Notes: generated by a model not told the origin, from the letters alone. DNA of 64,000 nt from Morchella semilibera (GCA_009192285.1 WBVU01000003.1:2077973-2141972), one strand, 5' to 3'. Counted from the stretch's first letter, positions 36,101 through 46,283 are shown. Numbers and translations are program-made.

Positions 36101-37319
36101 TGTATCTTATCAACAGGATAATTGGGCTGATCTCCTTCCCCTCGCCGAGTTTGCTACGAATAATCATATTTCTGAAACCACTAATATGTCCCCCTTTCAA
36201 GCAAACTATGGAAGACATCCGAGAATGACATTTGGGCCGTTATATCACGGCTCTACCTCCTGTACCTCACCTTCCGCCAAGACGTCTTCGGAACAGGGTT
36301 GTTGGATAGTATCGGTCGATGTCGGAAGTAGAATGATGGATTAGGAAGGAGTTCAGGTGAGAGAATGTAAGCGCTAGGAAGGATGGGGAAGTATCGGGTT
36401 AGAAGTATCGGTATTGAGAATGGTATGGGTGGTACGGAAGTGGGGGAGGTTCTATGGGATTCTATGGTTATGAGTCAGTGGTGTGACGGGGTAGTTGTAT
36501 ATATAGTGTTCGTTCTTTCCTATGTTTTCTGCCTCTCTAGGCAACGTCTTCTTTCTGTTAGCAATATATTACTTTGGCTTCGGCCCTCCTGTTTTCGCCT
36601 CGTTCCTGAACCTGAACCTGACCCTGATCTTGCTTCGCCTCGGGTGTATCCTGAGCCGACCCCGTCCTGCCTCTGTCCCTGAAGGTTACCCCGCTCCGAC
36701 CCTGAACTCAACCTCGCCCCGTTAGACGTTACAACATGGGCGGACCGTAAATGAGGACCAAGCTAACGGGCTGGCATGGGAGATGTCTCAGGTGTTCAAT
36801 TTTTTGAAGAGCGAGATGTTTAGGGCCCAGAAGATACAGGAGGAGATGGCTAATTTACACCGCACCCCAGCACCTCGATATGTGGTTGGCGACTTTGTCT
36901 GGCTCTCCACTAGGAATATTGAAACAAAACGACCCTCGAAAAAACTTAATTGGAAACAAATTGGTCCCTACCCGATTACACGAATTGTGAGTCCTTATGC
37001 CTATGAGTTGGAATTACCTGCCTCTATAAAAATACATCCGGTGTTCCATGTTTCATTATTATTGCCGACAGTTGGGGATTCTATTCCTGGACAAATTGTT
37101 GAACCACCCCCACCGGTGGAAGTTGAAGGAGAGACTGAATGGGAAGTAGCGGAGATATTGGATTCGTGGAAGAGGGGGCGACGGGTGGAGTACTTGGTTA
37201 GATATGCTGGATATGAAGAACCGTCCTGGCAACCTTCGAGTGATTTGGAGCATAGCCCTGATATTAGAAAAGCATTTCACGACCAATATCCTTCGAAACC
37301 TCGGCCTTTCAGGAGCTAG
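33184..37319 (+). pseudogene. pol: Pol polyprotein of element A with chromodomain, disrupted
   Basis: Order: aspartic protease (ALIDTGAS), reverse transcriptase (from about 33990; TAYLDDILIYS catalytic motif), RNase H (VETDASDYVSAGIL), integrase zinc-binding H2C2 region (NCHTCRRRK), DDE core ([21 protein letters not shown]), GPY/F-like C-terminal part and a chromodomain (WEVAEILDSWKRGRRVEYLVRYAGYEEPSW). Defects: in-frame TGA at 33367 (expected Gly), 33694 (expected Arg) and 35788 (expected Gly); a short deletion that shifts the frame near 36066; and the solo LTR C insertion at 36300..36736. The open part 33787..35787 covers RT and RNase H without a stop. Confidence 0.93.
36300..36736 (+). mobile_element. 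Solo LTR of a third family (C) nested in element A
   Basis: 437 bp absent from the matching part of element B, interrupting the region between integrase core and chromodomain. It starts TGTTGGATAG and ends TACAACA (TGTTG/CAACA inverted ends). Flanks are AGGGT and TGGGC, so the 5-bp duplication is imperfect. A TATA-like stretch (tatatatag) lies near 36500. No other copy is in the window. Confidence 0.7.
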
Positions 37320-37340
37320 GCCCTTGGAGGGGACCTGATC

Positions 37341-37971
37341 TGTCCCGGCGTCTTGGCATTTGTTCCGACAGTTCAGTAGGCGATGCACGGTTGTGGTTGT
37401 TAGGGTGATGTTAAGCGAGGGTGGGGAGTGCGAGGTGGAGGTTGTTGTCATTGGGTTCTGGGAGGTTCGATGGCGTGATGGATTGGTAATGTAGAATAGC
37501 GGAGATGGTGGGGAGGATTACGAGGTGTGGTAGCGACGGGTTTCCATGAGGTTCTATGAGCGAAAGTGTGAGTCATAGCGGACTAGTAGGGGAGGTGTGT
37601 TAAATAGCGGGGATAGACGTTTTCCTTAGTTCTTTTTTTCTTTCCTCTCTGTCTCGTCTTCCTGTTATCTCGGTACATAGGAATCCACTCCTATTCTCAA
37701 GCCATAGCTCCACGTACCCAAGATTCTGTCCTCTGAAGAGGAAAACCCTAGTACCTCTCCTTGTCCCTGTTGAGGTCCATTCGGTCCTCACTCTCCCCGC
37801 TCTGTGCTCTTGTGCCCTTGCCCTTGTCTTTGCCCTCGCCGGTGCCTGTGCTTGTGCCTGCCCGGCGTTGCCTTTGTCTTCATCAGTCTCCTCGTCGCGT
37901 AGACTGTGCTCCTCGAGTCCTTCTGCTTCATCATTATCATCTTCTTCTTCGCGTCGGGTTATTCCGACACA
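37341..37971 (+). repeat. 3' LTR of element A
   Basis: 631 bp, same length as the 5' LTR, preceded by a purine-rich tract (ggaggggacctgatc) as polypurine tract. Ends in CACA followed by TGGAT. Confidence 0.93.
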
Positions 37972-38361
37972 TGGATGAAACTACAGTTCCAACCAGCGGG
38001 AGAGCCAGGATCGTCTGTAAGTCTAAATAATAAAGCTGATATTTGGAATCAGGTTAACAGCTACGATTCAGATGTCGGAGATGATCTGGAACCAGGAAAA
38101 CGTCCAGAAATTCACACGAAGTATGATATCGTCAAGGCCCTATCAACTGAAAGGAAGGCTCCTTCATACAGTGCTCAACTCCGCGACGGCGAATACAGAT
38201 GCGGATGGGTCCGTATCGATGATTATAATGACATCATGCATCATCTCGACACCGGTACTCATGTTGAAGGACAGGTAATCAGGACTGAATTGTTTTGGTG
38301 GGCTGGTGTTGAATGCTATTGCAGGGTCATTGAGTGGGAGGTCGTTGTCACTAAAACTTGA
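37971..38361 (+). CDS. Small plus-strand ORF of the broken DNA transposon
   Basis: Not recognised. The start codon is formed by the last A of the element A LTR plus the TGGAT duplication; before insertion the ATG was at 31251..31253 with its own A. Exon 37971..38016 and, after an intron GTAAGT..TTCAG (38017..38071), exon 38072..38361 give about 111 residues including RARIVYVGDDLEPGKRPEIH and YRCGWVRIDDYNDIMHHLD. A second intron at 38276 is possible and would shorten the end. It diverges from the transposase gene with only 17 bp between the two ATGs in the reconstructed locus, so it probably belongs to the same element. Confidence 0.35.
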
Positions 38362-38433
38362 AAAGGAGGAAAGCAACATGGCATCAGTTAGGCCTAATCT
38401 ACTATTGCTATGAAAGAAAAATATGCTAACACC

Positions 38434-38479
38434 CCTTCTTCTTCTTCTCCTTCTTCTCCTTCTTCTCCTTCTTCTCCCC
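38434..38479 (+). repeat. (CTT/CTTCTC) low-complexity tract
   Basis: Pyrimidine microsatellite made of CTT and TTCTCC units, in the gap between convergent ORFs. Confidence 0.85.
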
Positions 38480-38711
38480 TAACTGTAATACTTAATACTA
38501 AAAAGGAAAATAAGAATATGCTAACTCGAATTCACTGATCAAAACCCGATTGAGACCCACTAACACCTATATGTCGAAGTTAGTAAAGAAAGAAAAAAAA
38601 AAGAAAAAAAAAAATACCAGAAAGCTTTTAGAAAAGAAAATCATAAGCTCCCACTCTAAAACTAACCATATCATATGATTACTGATGTAAACAAAAAAAA
38701 AACTAACCATA

Positions 38712-40909
38712 TCATGCCTGTGAAGAGCCGGCGTTGTCGCTTGGAGATCGAATGGTGACCTGAGATTGGGAAACCTGAGACGCTGTTTGAGATGGTTGAG
38801 AGGCTCTAACCGCCCGGGAAGATACAGCTGGGGCAACTCGAGAGGCTCTGGCAGCCGGGACAGCAAATGCCTCTCCCTCTATTTCTTGTTCCACAGGCTC
38901 TAGAGGGGCAAGCGGTGGCTCTCGTGCTCCAGGTGTTGGCCCCGGTAAATGCGGTACGATCTAATAATCATCATCATTGTCATCATGGATGACAACAAAC
39001 TCAGGGTCCAACACAGTGATATTGTCGACAACCTTCCTCTTGTTCCGAACCTTAGAGGGTGGGAGTTCGGGAAGGAATTTCAAAATGTCGGTGGTCAAGT
39101 TGGTGAACTCTTTCGCGCGTGGAATTGGGCGGTTTCTAGCCATGGCTTCCGTACGACTCTGTACTCCGGGCATATATTTCGCCATATGGGCATATCTATA
39201 AAATCGTATATAATGTTAGTATCAACAGTTAAAAGAAATCAAACATCGACCCAGAGAAGAGCTTACATCATCGAATAGATGAATATATTCCGATACAGAG
39301 TCATTACGGGAGGATCCTGAAGCATCAAGCGCCAATCGATTACAGCACTAATATTTCCGAATATATAAAATATACCCTTGTATGTAAAGTAACCGGCATA
39401 TGCCTTTTTCAAGTCTGCTACGGCCAATGTCCCAGCGTCTTGGCATTGGCCCCGAGGATTTGGTAGTCGAAGCGCTGTTGTGCTTGTTCAGGAATGGTTA
39501 AGCGAGGGAGGGGTGTGTTAAGGAAGGTTGTCGTCATGGCTTTCTAGGAGGTTCGATGGCGTAATGGATTGGTAATGTAAATAGCGAAGATGGTGGGGAG
39601 GAATACGAGGTGTGGTAGCGACGGATTTCTATGGGATTCTGTGAGTGATGGGGTGAGTCATAGCGGACTAGTGGGGGAGGTGTATTAAATAGCGGGGATA
39701 GATGTTTTCCTTAGTTCTTTCTTTCTTTCCTCTCTGTCTGGTCTTCCTGTTATCTTGGTACATAGGAATCCATTCCTATTCTCAAGCCATAGCTCCACGT
39801 ACCCAAGATCCTGTCCTCTAAAGAGGAAAACCATAGTACCTCTCATCGTTCCCATTGAGGTCCATTCGGTCCTTACTCTCCCCGCCCTGTGCTCTTGTGC
39901 CCTTGCCCTTGCCTTTGCCCTCGCCGGTGCCTGTGCTTGTGCTTGCCCGGTGTTGCCTTGTCTTCATCAGTCTCCTCGTCACGTAGACTGTGCTCCTCGA
40001 GTCCTTCTGCGTCATCATTGTCATCTTCTTCTTTGCGTCGGGTTACTCCGTCACAGCCAAAGTCGCATATCCTACATTCTCCTTCTCGATCTTGGCTCGG
40101 TATAATTCGATGTTGCGCATGAAATTACTGAACCAGTTCTTGCGCCATTCAAGGAGCTGGGTATATGCCTTGGAGTAAGACAGACTCTCGCTGACTACAG
40201 GACTCCCGGCGCTACTGTCGATCAATTGGGGGATGGTATCAGAGGACATGGTCAAATACTGAGCAAAGTCCATCCTAGAGTTCCGAATTAAACGCGCCCA
40301 AACCATCGACCCATCTTCGAAGAAGTTTTTAAATTTAGAGTTGTCATAGATACGAGCGGACTTGGTACGTTCGGTCGTGGGGAAGACAGCTGCGTCCAAG
40401 ACAGCCTGTGCACGAGATATGGTGAAACCATCAGGAACCCGCAGAAGCGCCTCATCATCCCCCCCATTTGACCTACCCAAATCATCCGGCTTGTTTGACT
40501 CATCGACCTCTTCCTCATCTGCATCTCCATCAATTTGGCTGCTTAATTCATCCTCTATGTCTAGATGATACGCAACAGTACGAGCCGGAGCTGCTGGCAG
40601 AGGTCTTTACGAAGCAGCTGGATAGGGTGTTGCATTCTGGACCACCCGGCGGCACTTTGAAGGATTGCCACTCCTTGTGGTATTAGCATCAACACGTGGT
40701 ACCTGTTGTGAATTCTGTGACCTCCCAAGCGTATCTTGTGAAGACTCAAAAAAATTTGTATAGGCTATAAACTGGGAACGACTTTGCAGAGGCGAATCAC
40801 TGACGTGAGGGGTAATATGTGAAGGGGTACGAGCAACATGACGACTAGGGGTTCTAATGCCTATTCTCCCATCACCTGTATGACTCGCGGGCATTTTGGT
40901 ATCAAACAC
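38712..40909 (-). pseudogene. Second minus-strand gene of the broken DNA transposon, function unknown
   Basis: Not recognised. Reading from 40909 (or Met at 40894) the frame runs through a Ser/Arg-rich start, an in-frame TAA at 40607, an acidic stretch (DADEEEVDESNKPDD), then a well-structured region (AVLDAAVFPTTERTKSARIY, LEWRKNWFSNFMRNIELYRA). It is interrupted by a solo LTR (39428..40055) inserted without changing the frame. It continues KKAYAGYFTYKGIFYIFGN, passes an intron (39196..39266, TACTAAC branch site), a basic segment (PPSKVRNKRKVVDN), an in-frame TAG near 38962 and an Ala/Ser/Gln-rich tail to 38712. About 490 codons remain outside the insertion. It may encode an accessory protein of the transposon. 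Confidence 0.55.
39428..40055 (+). mobile_element. Solo LTR of family A
   Basis: 628 bp similar throughout to the element A LTRs, TGTCCCAGCG to CGTCACA, with the perfect duplication GCCAA (39423..39427 and 40056..40060). It lies inside an exon of the second minus-strand gene. Confidence 0.95.
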
Positions 40910-41002
40910 ACAAAAATCAAAACAATAAATCCAGGGTATCGTGCTTCCAAGGATATGGTGCTATAGAAAAGATGAAGGACGGGGAAGAAGATGCAGGATG
41001 GG

Positions 41003-41590
41003 TATCACGGCGTACCAGGGGCTTCGCGGAGGAGGAGGATATTAGAGTATAGGTTTTCGGGTGTAAGGTTTCTTTTTGGTTCTTGGAGTTTCTATGGGTT
41101 TCCGTTACACGGTGTGATGAGTCATGATTGTACAGGGATTAGGAGGGGTATATATACGTTGCTACGGATCTTCCCTTTGTTCTTTTCTTTCTCTTTTCTT
41201 TCCTTACGTGTTCTTCCTGTTGTCAACCCTACGGTTTAGTTTCGTCTCGTCTTGTGTCTTTAGTTTCTGAATATATTACGTCATAACCATAGTCTTCGCC
41301 AAGACCCCCTCGGGTCTTCCATAGTACCTCGTCTCGCCTCGCTCTGTCTTGTCTCGTCTCGTTTCGCTTCGCCTCGCCTTGTCTCGCCCATAGCCCATGA
41401 CCGTAGTCCGTGTCGTCTACTGGTACCTTCGTCTCCACGTCTTCGTCAGAGAGGCCATCTGGACCCTCTGCCCCACAACTCTGCTCCTCGGTTAGGTTCT
41501 CTCGTCCTTGTCTATCGTCCTCGTCCCTGTTTCTGCCTCGGTTGTGTACCTCGGCCCTCTTGTCTGTTGTCTCCGTGTTGCTCCGTAACA
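41003..41590 (+). repeat. 5' LTR of element B
   Basis: 588 bp, TATCACGGCG...CCGTAACA. Confidence 0.95.
41149..41215 (+). promoter_or_regulatory. Element B core promoter and predicted transcript start
   Basis: TATATATA at 41149..41156 lies 50 nt upstream of ACGTGTTCTT (41206..41215), the segment complementary to the primer-binding site. If the element is self-primed, transcription must start at about 41206. Confidence 0.5.
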
Positions 41591-41592
41591 CT

Positions 41593-41602
41593 AAGAACAC
41601 GT
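41593..41602 (+). promoter_or_regulatory. Self-priming primer-binding site of element B
   Basis: AAGAACACGT, 3 nt after the 5' LTR, is the exact reverse complement of 41206..41215 in the LTR. It has the same CTAAG start and spacing as element A but a different sequence, matched by a different LTR segment. Confidence 0.75.
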
Positions 41603-41652
41603 CCCCCCCGCTGACCTACACAACGTCCCCGCTTCGCCTTACATCGGTCATA

Positions 41653-42642
41653 ATGACCGACCTTAGTTGGGATGTCCCTATGGGGGACTGCCCCAACCCT
41701 GTCTTTTTCTCTCCCGGTCCCCTCGAGTGCTTCTTCCCAGAAAGGAAGGGGTACTGCCACCTCGCCCTCGTCCCCCGCTCCCACTGGTTCGACCTTGGCA
41801 ACCGCCTCGGTTCGGACCCCCATGTCCACCGTCTCCGGCAATATGCTATCTCCCACGGTCTCAAGCGCGCCGACGCCCACTGGGCTAAGGCCACCTTTAC
41901 TCAACCTGTTCCGGGCAAGCTCCATATTGGAGCCCCCACCATCGATGACTCCTGCCCCGCCCACGACTCCGAAGCCATTATTCGTGGCCTTAGGGACTCC
42001 GCCCTCGCCCAACACACCATCGGCCGTCCCCTGGAAATCCCCGTTGCCTCCGCCCCCAGTACCCTGACCGAGAGACTTACGAGCTTCTTGGAAATCTTTG
42101 GTCCCGTCGAGGAAGACTTCGGGTACGAGCTGACCGAGGCTCATACCCTTATCGCCGAAGCTCTTGCCGCCCTGACCGCCCCCGCTGATGCCCCCGCCCT
42201 CGCCCCCGAAGAACCAGCCGTATGTACGGCCCACGATGAGGTTATCGAGAACCTCGAAGTGGAACTTGAAGCAGCCGAAGGGAAGGTTGCTGACCTCTGG
42301 TCCCGTATGTGCGGGGCCCAGGAAGAATCAGTGGAGGCTGCCCAGGACCTCCAGGAAGAAGTGGCCTCCCTTATAGCTGAGAAGGAGGAGTTCCGCTACC
42401 GCTTGGCCCTGCACCAGGAAGCCCTCGCTGATGCGGATGCCACCATTGCTGACCTCCGCCGCCGCCTAACTCTTGCCGCCCCCAATGCTACTAGGAAGTT
42501 ACCTCGCCCCGCCGCCCAAACCCCGAAGCCTCGTTACCTTGCCTCCCGCTCTCAGGATTTTAATACCTCCGACAACTGGCGTAAAGCACCAGTTGAGCTA
42601 GTGACCCCTAAGCCGGCGTTAAAAGGTCAGCCCCTTTGGTAG
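41653..42642 (+). CDS. ORF1 (gag position) of element B, atypical
   Basis: Intact frame of 329 residues from the first ATG after the LTR; the frame itself is open from within the LTR. It has no CCHC zinc knuckle and no retrotransposon gag motif, and I see no similarity to element A gag although the pol regions are closely related. The first 100 residues include PVFFSPGPLECFFPERKGY and HLALVPRSHWFDLGNRLGS. The middle is Ala/Pro-rich. Residues about 195-285 form a strong coiled coil (HDEVIENLEVELEAAEGKVA, LQEEVASLIAEKEEFRYRLA). It ends at TAG 42640..42642, overlapping pol in the -1 frame. Codon use is C-rich at third positions, unlike element A gag. Confidence 0.8.
   Translation: MTDLSWDVPMGDCPNPVFFSPGPLECFFPERKGYCHLALVPRSHWFDLGNRLGSDPHVHRLRQYAISHGLKRADAHWAKATFTQPVPGKLHIGAPTIDDSCPAHDSEAIIRGLRDSALAQHTIGRPLEIPVASAPSTLTERLTSFLEIFGPVEEDFGYELTEAHTLIAEALAALTAPADAPALAPEEPAVCTAHDEVIENLEVELEAAEGKVADLWSRMCGAQEESVEAAQDLQEEVASLIAEKEEFRYRLALHQEALADADATIADLRRRLTLAAPNATRKLPRPAAQTPKPRYLASRSQDFNTSDNWRKAPVELVTPKPALKGQPLW
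42619..42626 (+). promoter_or_regulatory. Candidate -1 ribosomal frameshift site, element B
   Basis: TTA AAA GG in the ORF1 frame, again exactly 8 codons (stop included) from the ORF1 stop. The -1 frame reads AAA AGG TCA GCC and enters the protease region. Confidence 0.5.
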
Positions 42643-45600
42643 AAATTGGCACACCAAAGGGGCTAGTCCCGCCACCTACTTTTGTCCTCTCCGCCGCCGC
42701 CGTTTCCGAAGACAGGATGTCTGAGGAGTCTCTTGTTGTTTCCTGCTCTGTTGCTCAAGACGCCGCCGCCCCCATTGCTACCCACGCCCTGATAGATACA
42801 GGCGCTTCGGGCTACGCTTTTGTTGATCAAGGGTTTGTTTTGCAGCATGGTCTTGTCCCGGTTCCCTGAAGACATCACGCTTGCTCGAGGTAATCGACGG
42901 CAGGCTGGTGGAATCCGGAAAAATTACGCATATGGTTAAACTCTCCCTGGATATCAATGGACACCAGGAAATGGCTCCGTTTTTCGTCACAAAGTTAGGA
43001 CACCACCCACTAGTACTGGGTATCCCTTGGATGAGGCGCCACGATCTAGCTATCAGACCGAAGACGAATAAGATCATCTTCGATTCTGATTTTTGTATCC
43101 AGAGCTGTTCCCGGTTTCATGCCCCGATTACCGTAAAAGGTATCTCGATTCGTTCCCCGAGGCCCCAGCTATTCAGATTGCAGCTATTGGGGCAGTACCC
43201 TTCGTAGGCCTTGCGCGGCGCCGACAGAATAGACTTTTCTGCGCCTCAATCCGTGCGATTGACGAAGCCCTTGCTGGAAAGACCGCCCAGGATCCTCTCG
43301 CTCACGTCCCCCAGGAACTCCGAGAATTTATAGCACTGTTCCAGGAATCTGATGCTGCCGCCCTGCCACCGCACCGCCCTCATGACTTGAGAATAGTCTT
43401 GCAGGATGGGAAGGCACCTCCGTTTGGTCCGCTATATGGAATGTCTCGTTTGGAACTACAAGCCCTTAGGGATTATATTACGGAGAACCTGTCGAAAGGG
43501 TTTATCCGTTATTCCGAATCGCCCGCCGGTGCTCCTGTTTTGTTCGTGAAGAAATCTGATGGTTCTCTTCGACTCTGCGTGGACTATAGGAAGCTTAACG
43601 AGATCACGGTTAAAAACCGCCATCCTCTGCCGCTAATTCCAGAAACTCTTTCCCGACTCTCCAAGGCGAAGTACTATACTAAGTTGGACCTCCGTTGGGG
43701 ATATCATCAGATGCGGATCCAAGAAGGAGACGAATGGAAGACCGCTTTTAGGACGCGCTATGGCCACTTTGAGTATAACGTGATGCCTTTTGGTCTGACC
43801 AATGCCCCCGCTGCGTTTCAACATTGGATTAATGACCTCCTGCGTCCCTATTTGGATAATTTTGCCACGGCCTATCTCGACGATGTATTAATTTACTCCG
43901 AGACTCTCGAGGAACATAAGCAACATGTTCGGGAAATTCTGAAGGTGTTCCAACTTCATGATGTTCACCTTAAGCCAGAGAAGTGCGAGTTCTACGTTCA
44001 GCAGACCAAGTATCTTGGATTGATCGTGACCCCGGAGGGTATTCAGATGGACCCCAGCAAGGTTTCGACGGTTAGAGATTGGGAGACACCCACTAGACTC
44101 CGGGAGGTTCAAGAATTCCTAGGCTTTGCCAATTTTTATCGACGATTTATTTATGCGTACTCCCGCGTGGTTTCACCCCTTACCGCCCTGACCAAGAAAA
44201 ACGTAAAGTTTGAATGGTCCCAGAAGGCACAAGAGGCATTCCAGCAACTTAAGGACGCATTTACCTCGGCCCCGATTCTCGCCCACTTTGACTTTGAAAA
44301 AGAAGTTATCGTGGAAACTGATGCTTCAGATTATGTCTCCGCTGGTATTATGTCGCAGTACGGTGATGATGGACTTCTTCATCCGGTTGCATTTTTCTCC
44401 AAGAAGCACTCCCCGGCGGAATGTAATTACGAGATCTACGATAAGGAGCTGTTGGCAGTTGTTAGAAGTTTTGAGGAATGGCGTGCGAACCTTGAAGGGT
44501 CCCGCTTCCCTATTAAGGTGTTAAGCGACCACAGAAATCTGGAATACTTTATGTCCACGAAGTAGTTAAATCGGCGTCAGACCCGTTGGGCAGAATTCCT
44601 GTCCCGATTCAATTTGTTATTCAGTTTAGGCCAGGGAAACAAGGAGGGAAACCGGATGCACTTACCCGGAGGTCAAAGGATTTGCCAAAGGAAGGGGACG
44701 AACGGTTGATTCACCAGTCGCAAGTGGTTTTGAAGCAGGAGAATTTGGAATCAAGGATTAAGCTAAGTTTGTTGGCGGGTTCTTTGACAAACGAACCCGC
44801 TGAAGGAATGCCCACCATGAAGGAGTTGTTGATCCAAGCTTACTAAGAAGACAGTTTCCCAAATCAAGTTCTGACGATGCTCCGCAATGGCACAAAATAT
44901 TCCAAGAAGATCTCCCTTGCCGAATGCACCGAAACAGAGGACGGTTTCCTTCTGTATCGCCAGGCTATTTATGTTCCCGAATTTAAGGACCTTCAGCTTC
45001 GTCTCTTGCAAGATCACCATGATAAGCCCTCCGCTGGACACCCAGGTCGTGCCAAGACTCTCGAACTCCTCAGCCGGAACTATTACTGGCCAAATATGAG
45101 GAAGTATGTCGATCGATATGTCCTGAATTGTAACGTGTGCTTCCGTAGCAAGGCTTCCCGCAATGCCCTCCAAGGTGTTCTTCGACCTCTTGCTGTACCC
45201 AAAGGCCCATGGACCGATGTATCAATGGATTTTGTCACAGGACTCCCGGAAAGTAATGGTTTCAACGCGATCCTGGTGGTGGTTGACCGTCTAACGAAGA
45301 TGCGTCACTTTATACCCTGCACCGAGGAAGCAAACGCCAGGGATGTTGCTACCATGTACCTCGACTCGGTTTGGAAACTTCATGGACTCCCAGAAACTAT
45401 TGTCTCGGACCGTGGCACACAGTTTACGGCCGAATTTTGGAAAGTTTTATGCTCCCGCCTTGAAATCGCCCCCCGCTATAGTACTGCATTTCATCCACAG
45501 ACAGACGGGCAGACTGAGAGGATTAATGCCATTATGGAACAATATCTCCGAGCCTATGTTTCGTACCAACAGGACGATTGGACCCAGTACCTTTCAATGG

Positions 45601-46283
45601 CGGAGTTGCAACCAACAACCATGTCTCCGAGACCACCAAAATGTCCCCGTTTCAGGCCAATTATGGGAGGAGTCCCCGTATGTCCTTTGCCCCGCTACAG
45701 CATGGAAAGACAACCAAGGAGGACCAGGCGAACGGTATGGCCAGGACTATGGCACAGGTTTATGAGTTCTTCGTGATGAAATGGCCCGGGCCCAGAAAAT
45801 TTATGAGGAGGCAGCAAATCGGAATAGAATTCCCGCCCCTAGGTATGCTATCGGAGATGAAGTTTTTCTCTCGACTCGGAATATTGAGACCAAGCGACCC
45901 TCGAAGAAACTCGATTGGAAGCGCATTGGCCCCTATGTGATTAAGCGGATGGTTAGCCCCTATGCTTATGAACTCGATCTCCCGGCGTCTATGAAAATTC
46001 ACCCGGTGTTTCATGTGTCCCTCCTGTCTCTTGCCCCCAGCAATCCAGTTCCCGGCCAGTTACAGTCCCCACCTCCAGCCATAGAAATCGAAGGTGAGCA
46101 GGAATGGGAAGTGGAACGAGTTTTAGACTCCCGACGGCGTTATGGCAAATTGGAGTATTTGGTTCGGTATTTGGGTTATGACGAACCATCCTGGCAACCC
46201 CCGAGGATTTGGAGCATGCCCCCGACTTGGTCAAGGACTTTCATGAGAGTTACCCACGCAAACCTAGGCCTACCAGGAGTTAG
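42627..46283 (+). pseudogene. pol: Pol polyprotein of element B with chromodomain, frame-disrupted
   Basis: Protease (ALIDTGASGYAF), reverse transcriptase (LPPHRPHDLRI to TAYLDDVLIYS), RNase H (VETDASDYVSAGIM), integrase H2C2 (LNCNVCFRSK) and DDE core ([38 protein letters not shown]), then the chromodomain (WEVERVLDSRRRYGKLEYLV). Frame breaks are near 42866, 43166, 44615, 45607, 45772 and 46202. Each is explained by one missing base in a run of 2-6 identical bases when compared with element A or the protein family. In-frame stops: TAG 44563 (expected Leu) and TAA about 44844. The largest continuous piece (43093..44562) spans RT and RNase H. Confidence 0.93.

Larger units (their letters stand above)
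31257..37971 (+). mobile_element. Ty3/Gypsy chromovirus LTR retrotransposon, element A
   Basis: 6715 bp including a nested solo LTR. It has 631-bp LTRs beginning TGTCCCGGCG and ending CACA, and a perfect 5-bp duplication TGGAT (31252..31256 and 37972..37976). Order: LTR, primer-binding site, gag with zinc knuckle, protease, reverse transcriptase, RNase H, integrase, chromodomain, LTR, which is a chromovirus layout. About a dozen differences between the two LTRs (roughly 2%) make it older than element B. Pol is defective. It sits precisely within the start codon of the small plus-strand gene of the underlying DNA transposon. Confidence 0.96.

Noticed and set aside
33200-37319. RIP (repeat-induced point mutation) as the cause of pol inactivation
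   Set aside because: Stops in A are mostly GGA-to-TGA and in B TTG-to-TAG plus base-run indels, not the C-to-T pattern expected of RIP. A dinucleotide-ratio calculation over all copies would settle it.
41229-42234. Long minus-strand ORFs in the element B LTR and ORF1
   Set aside because: Mirror frames of GC-rich coding sequence; low-complexity Gly/Arg-rich translation, no promoter or motif.
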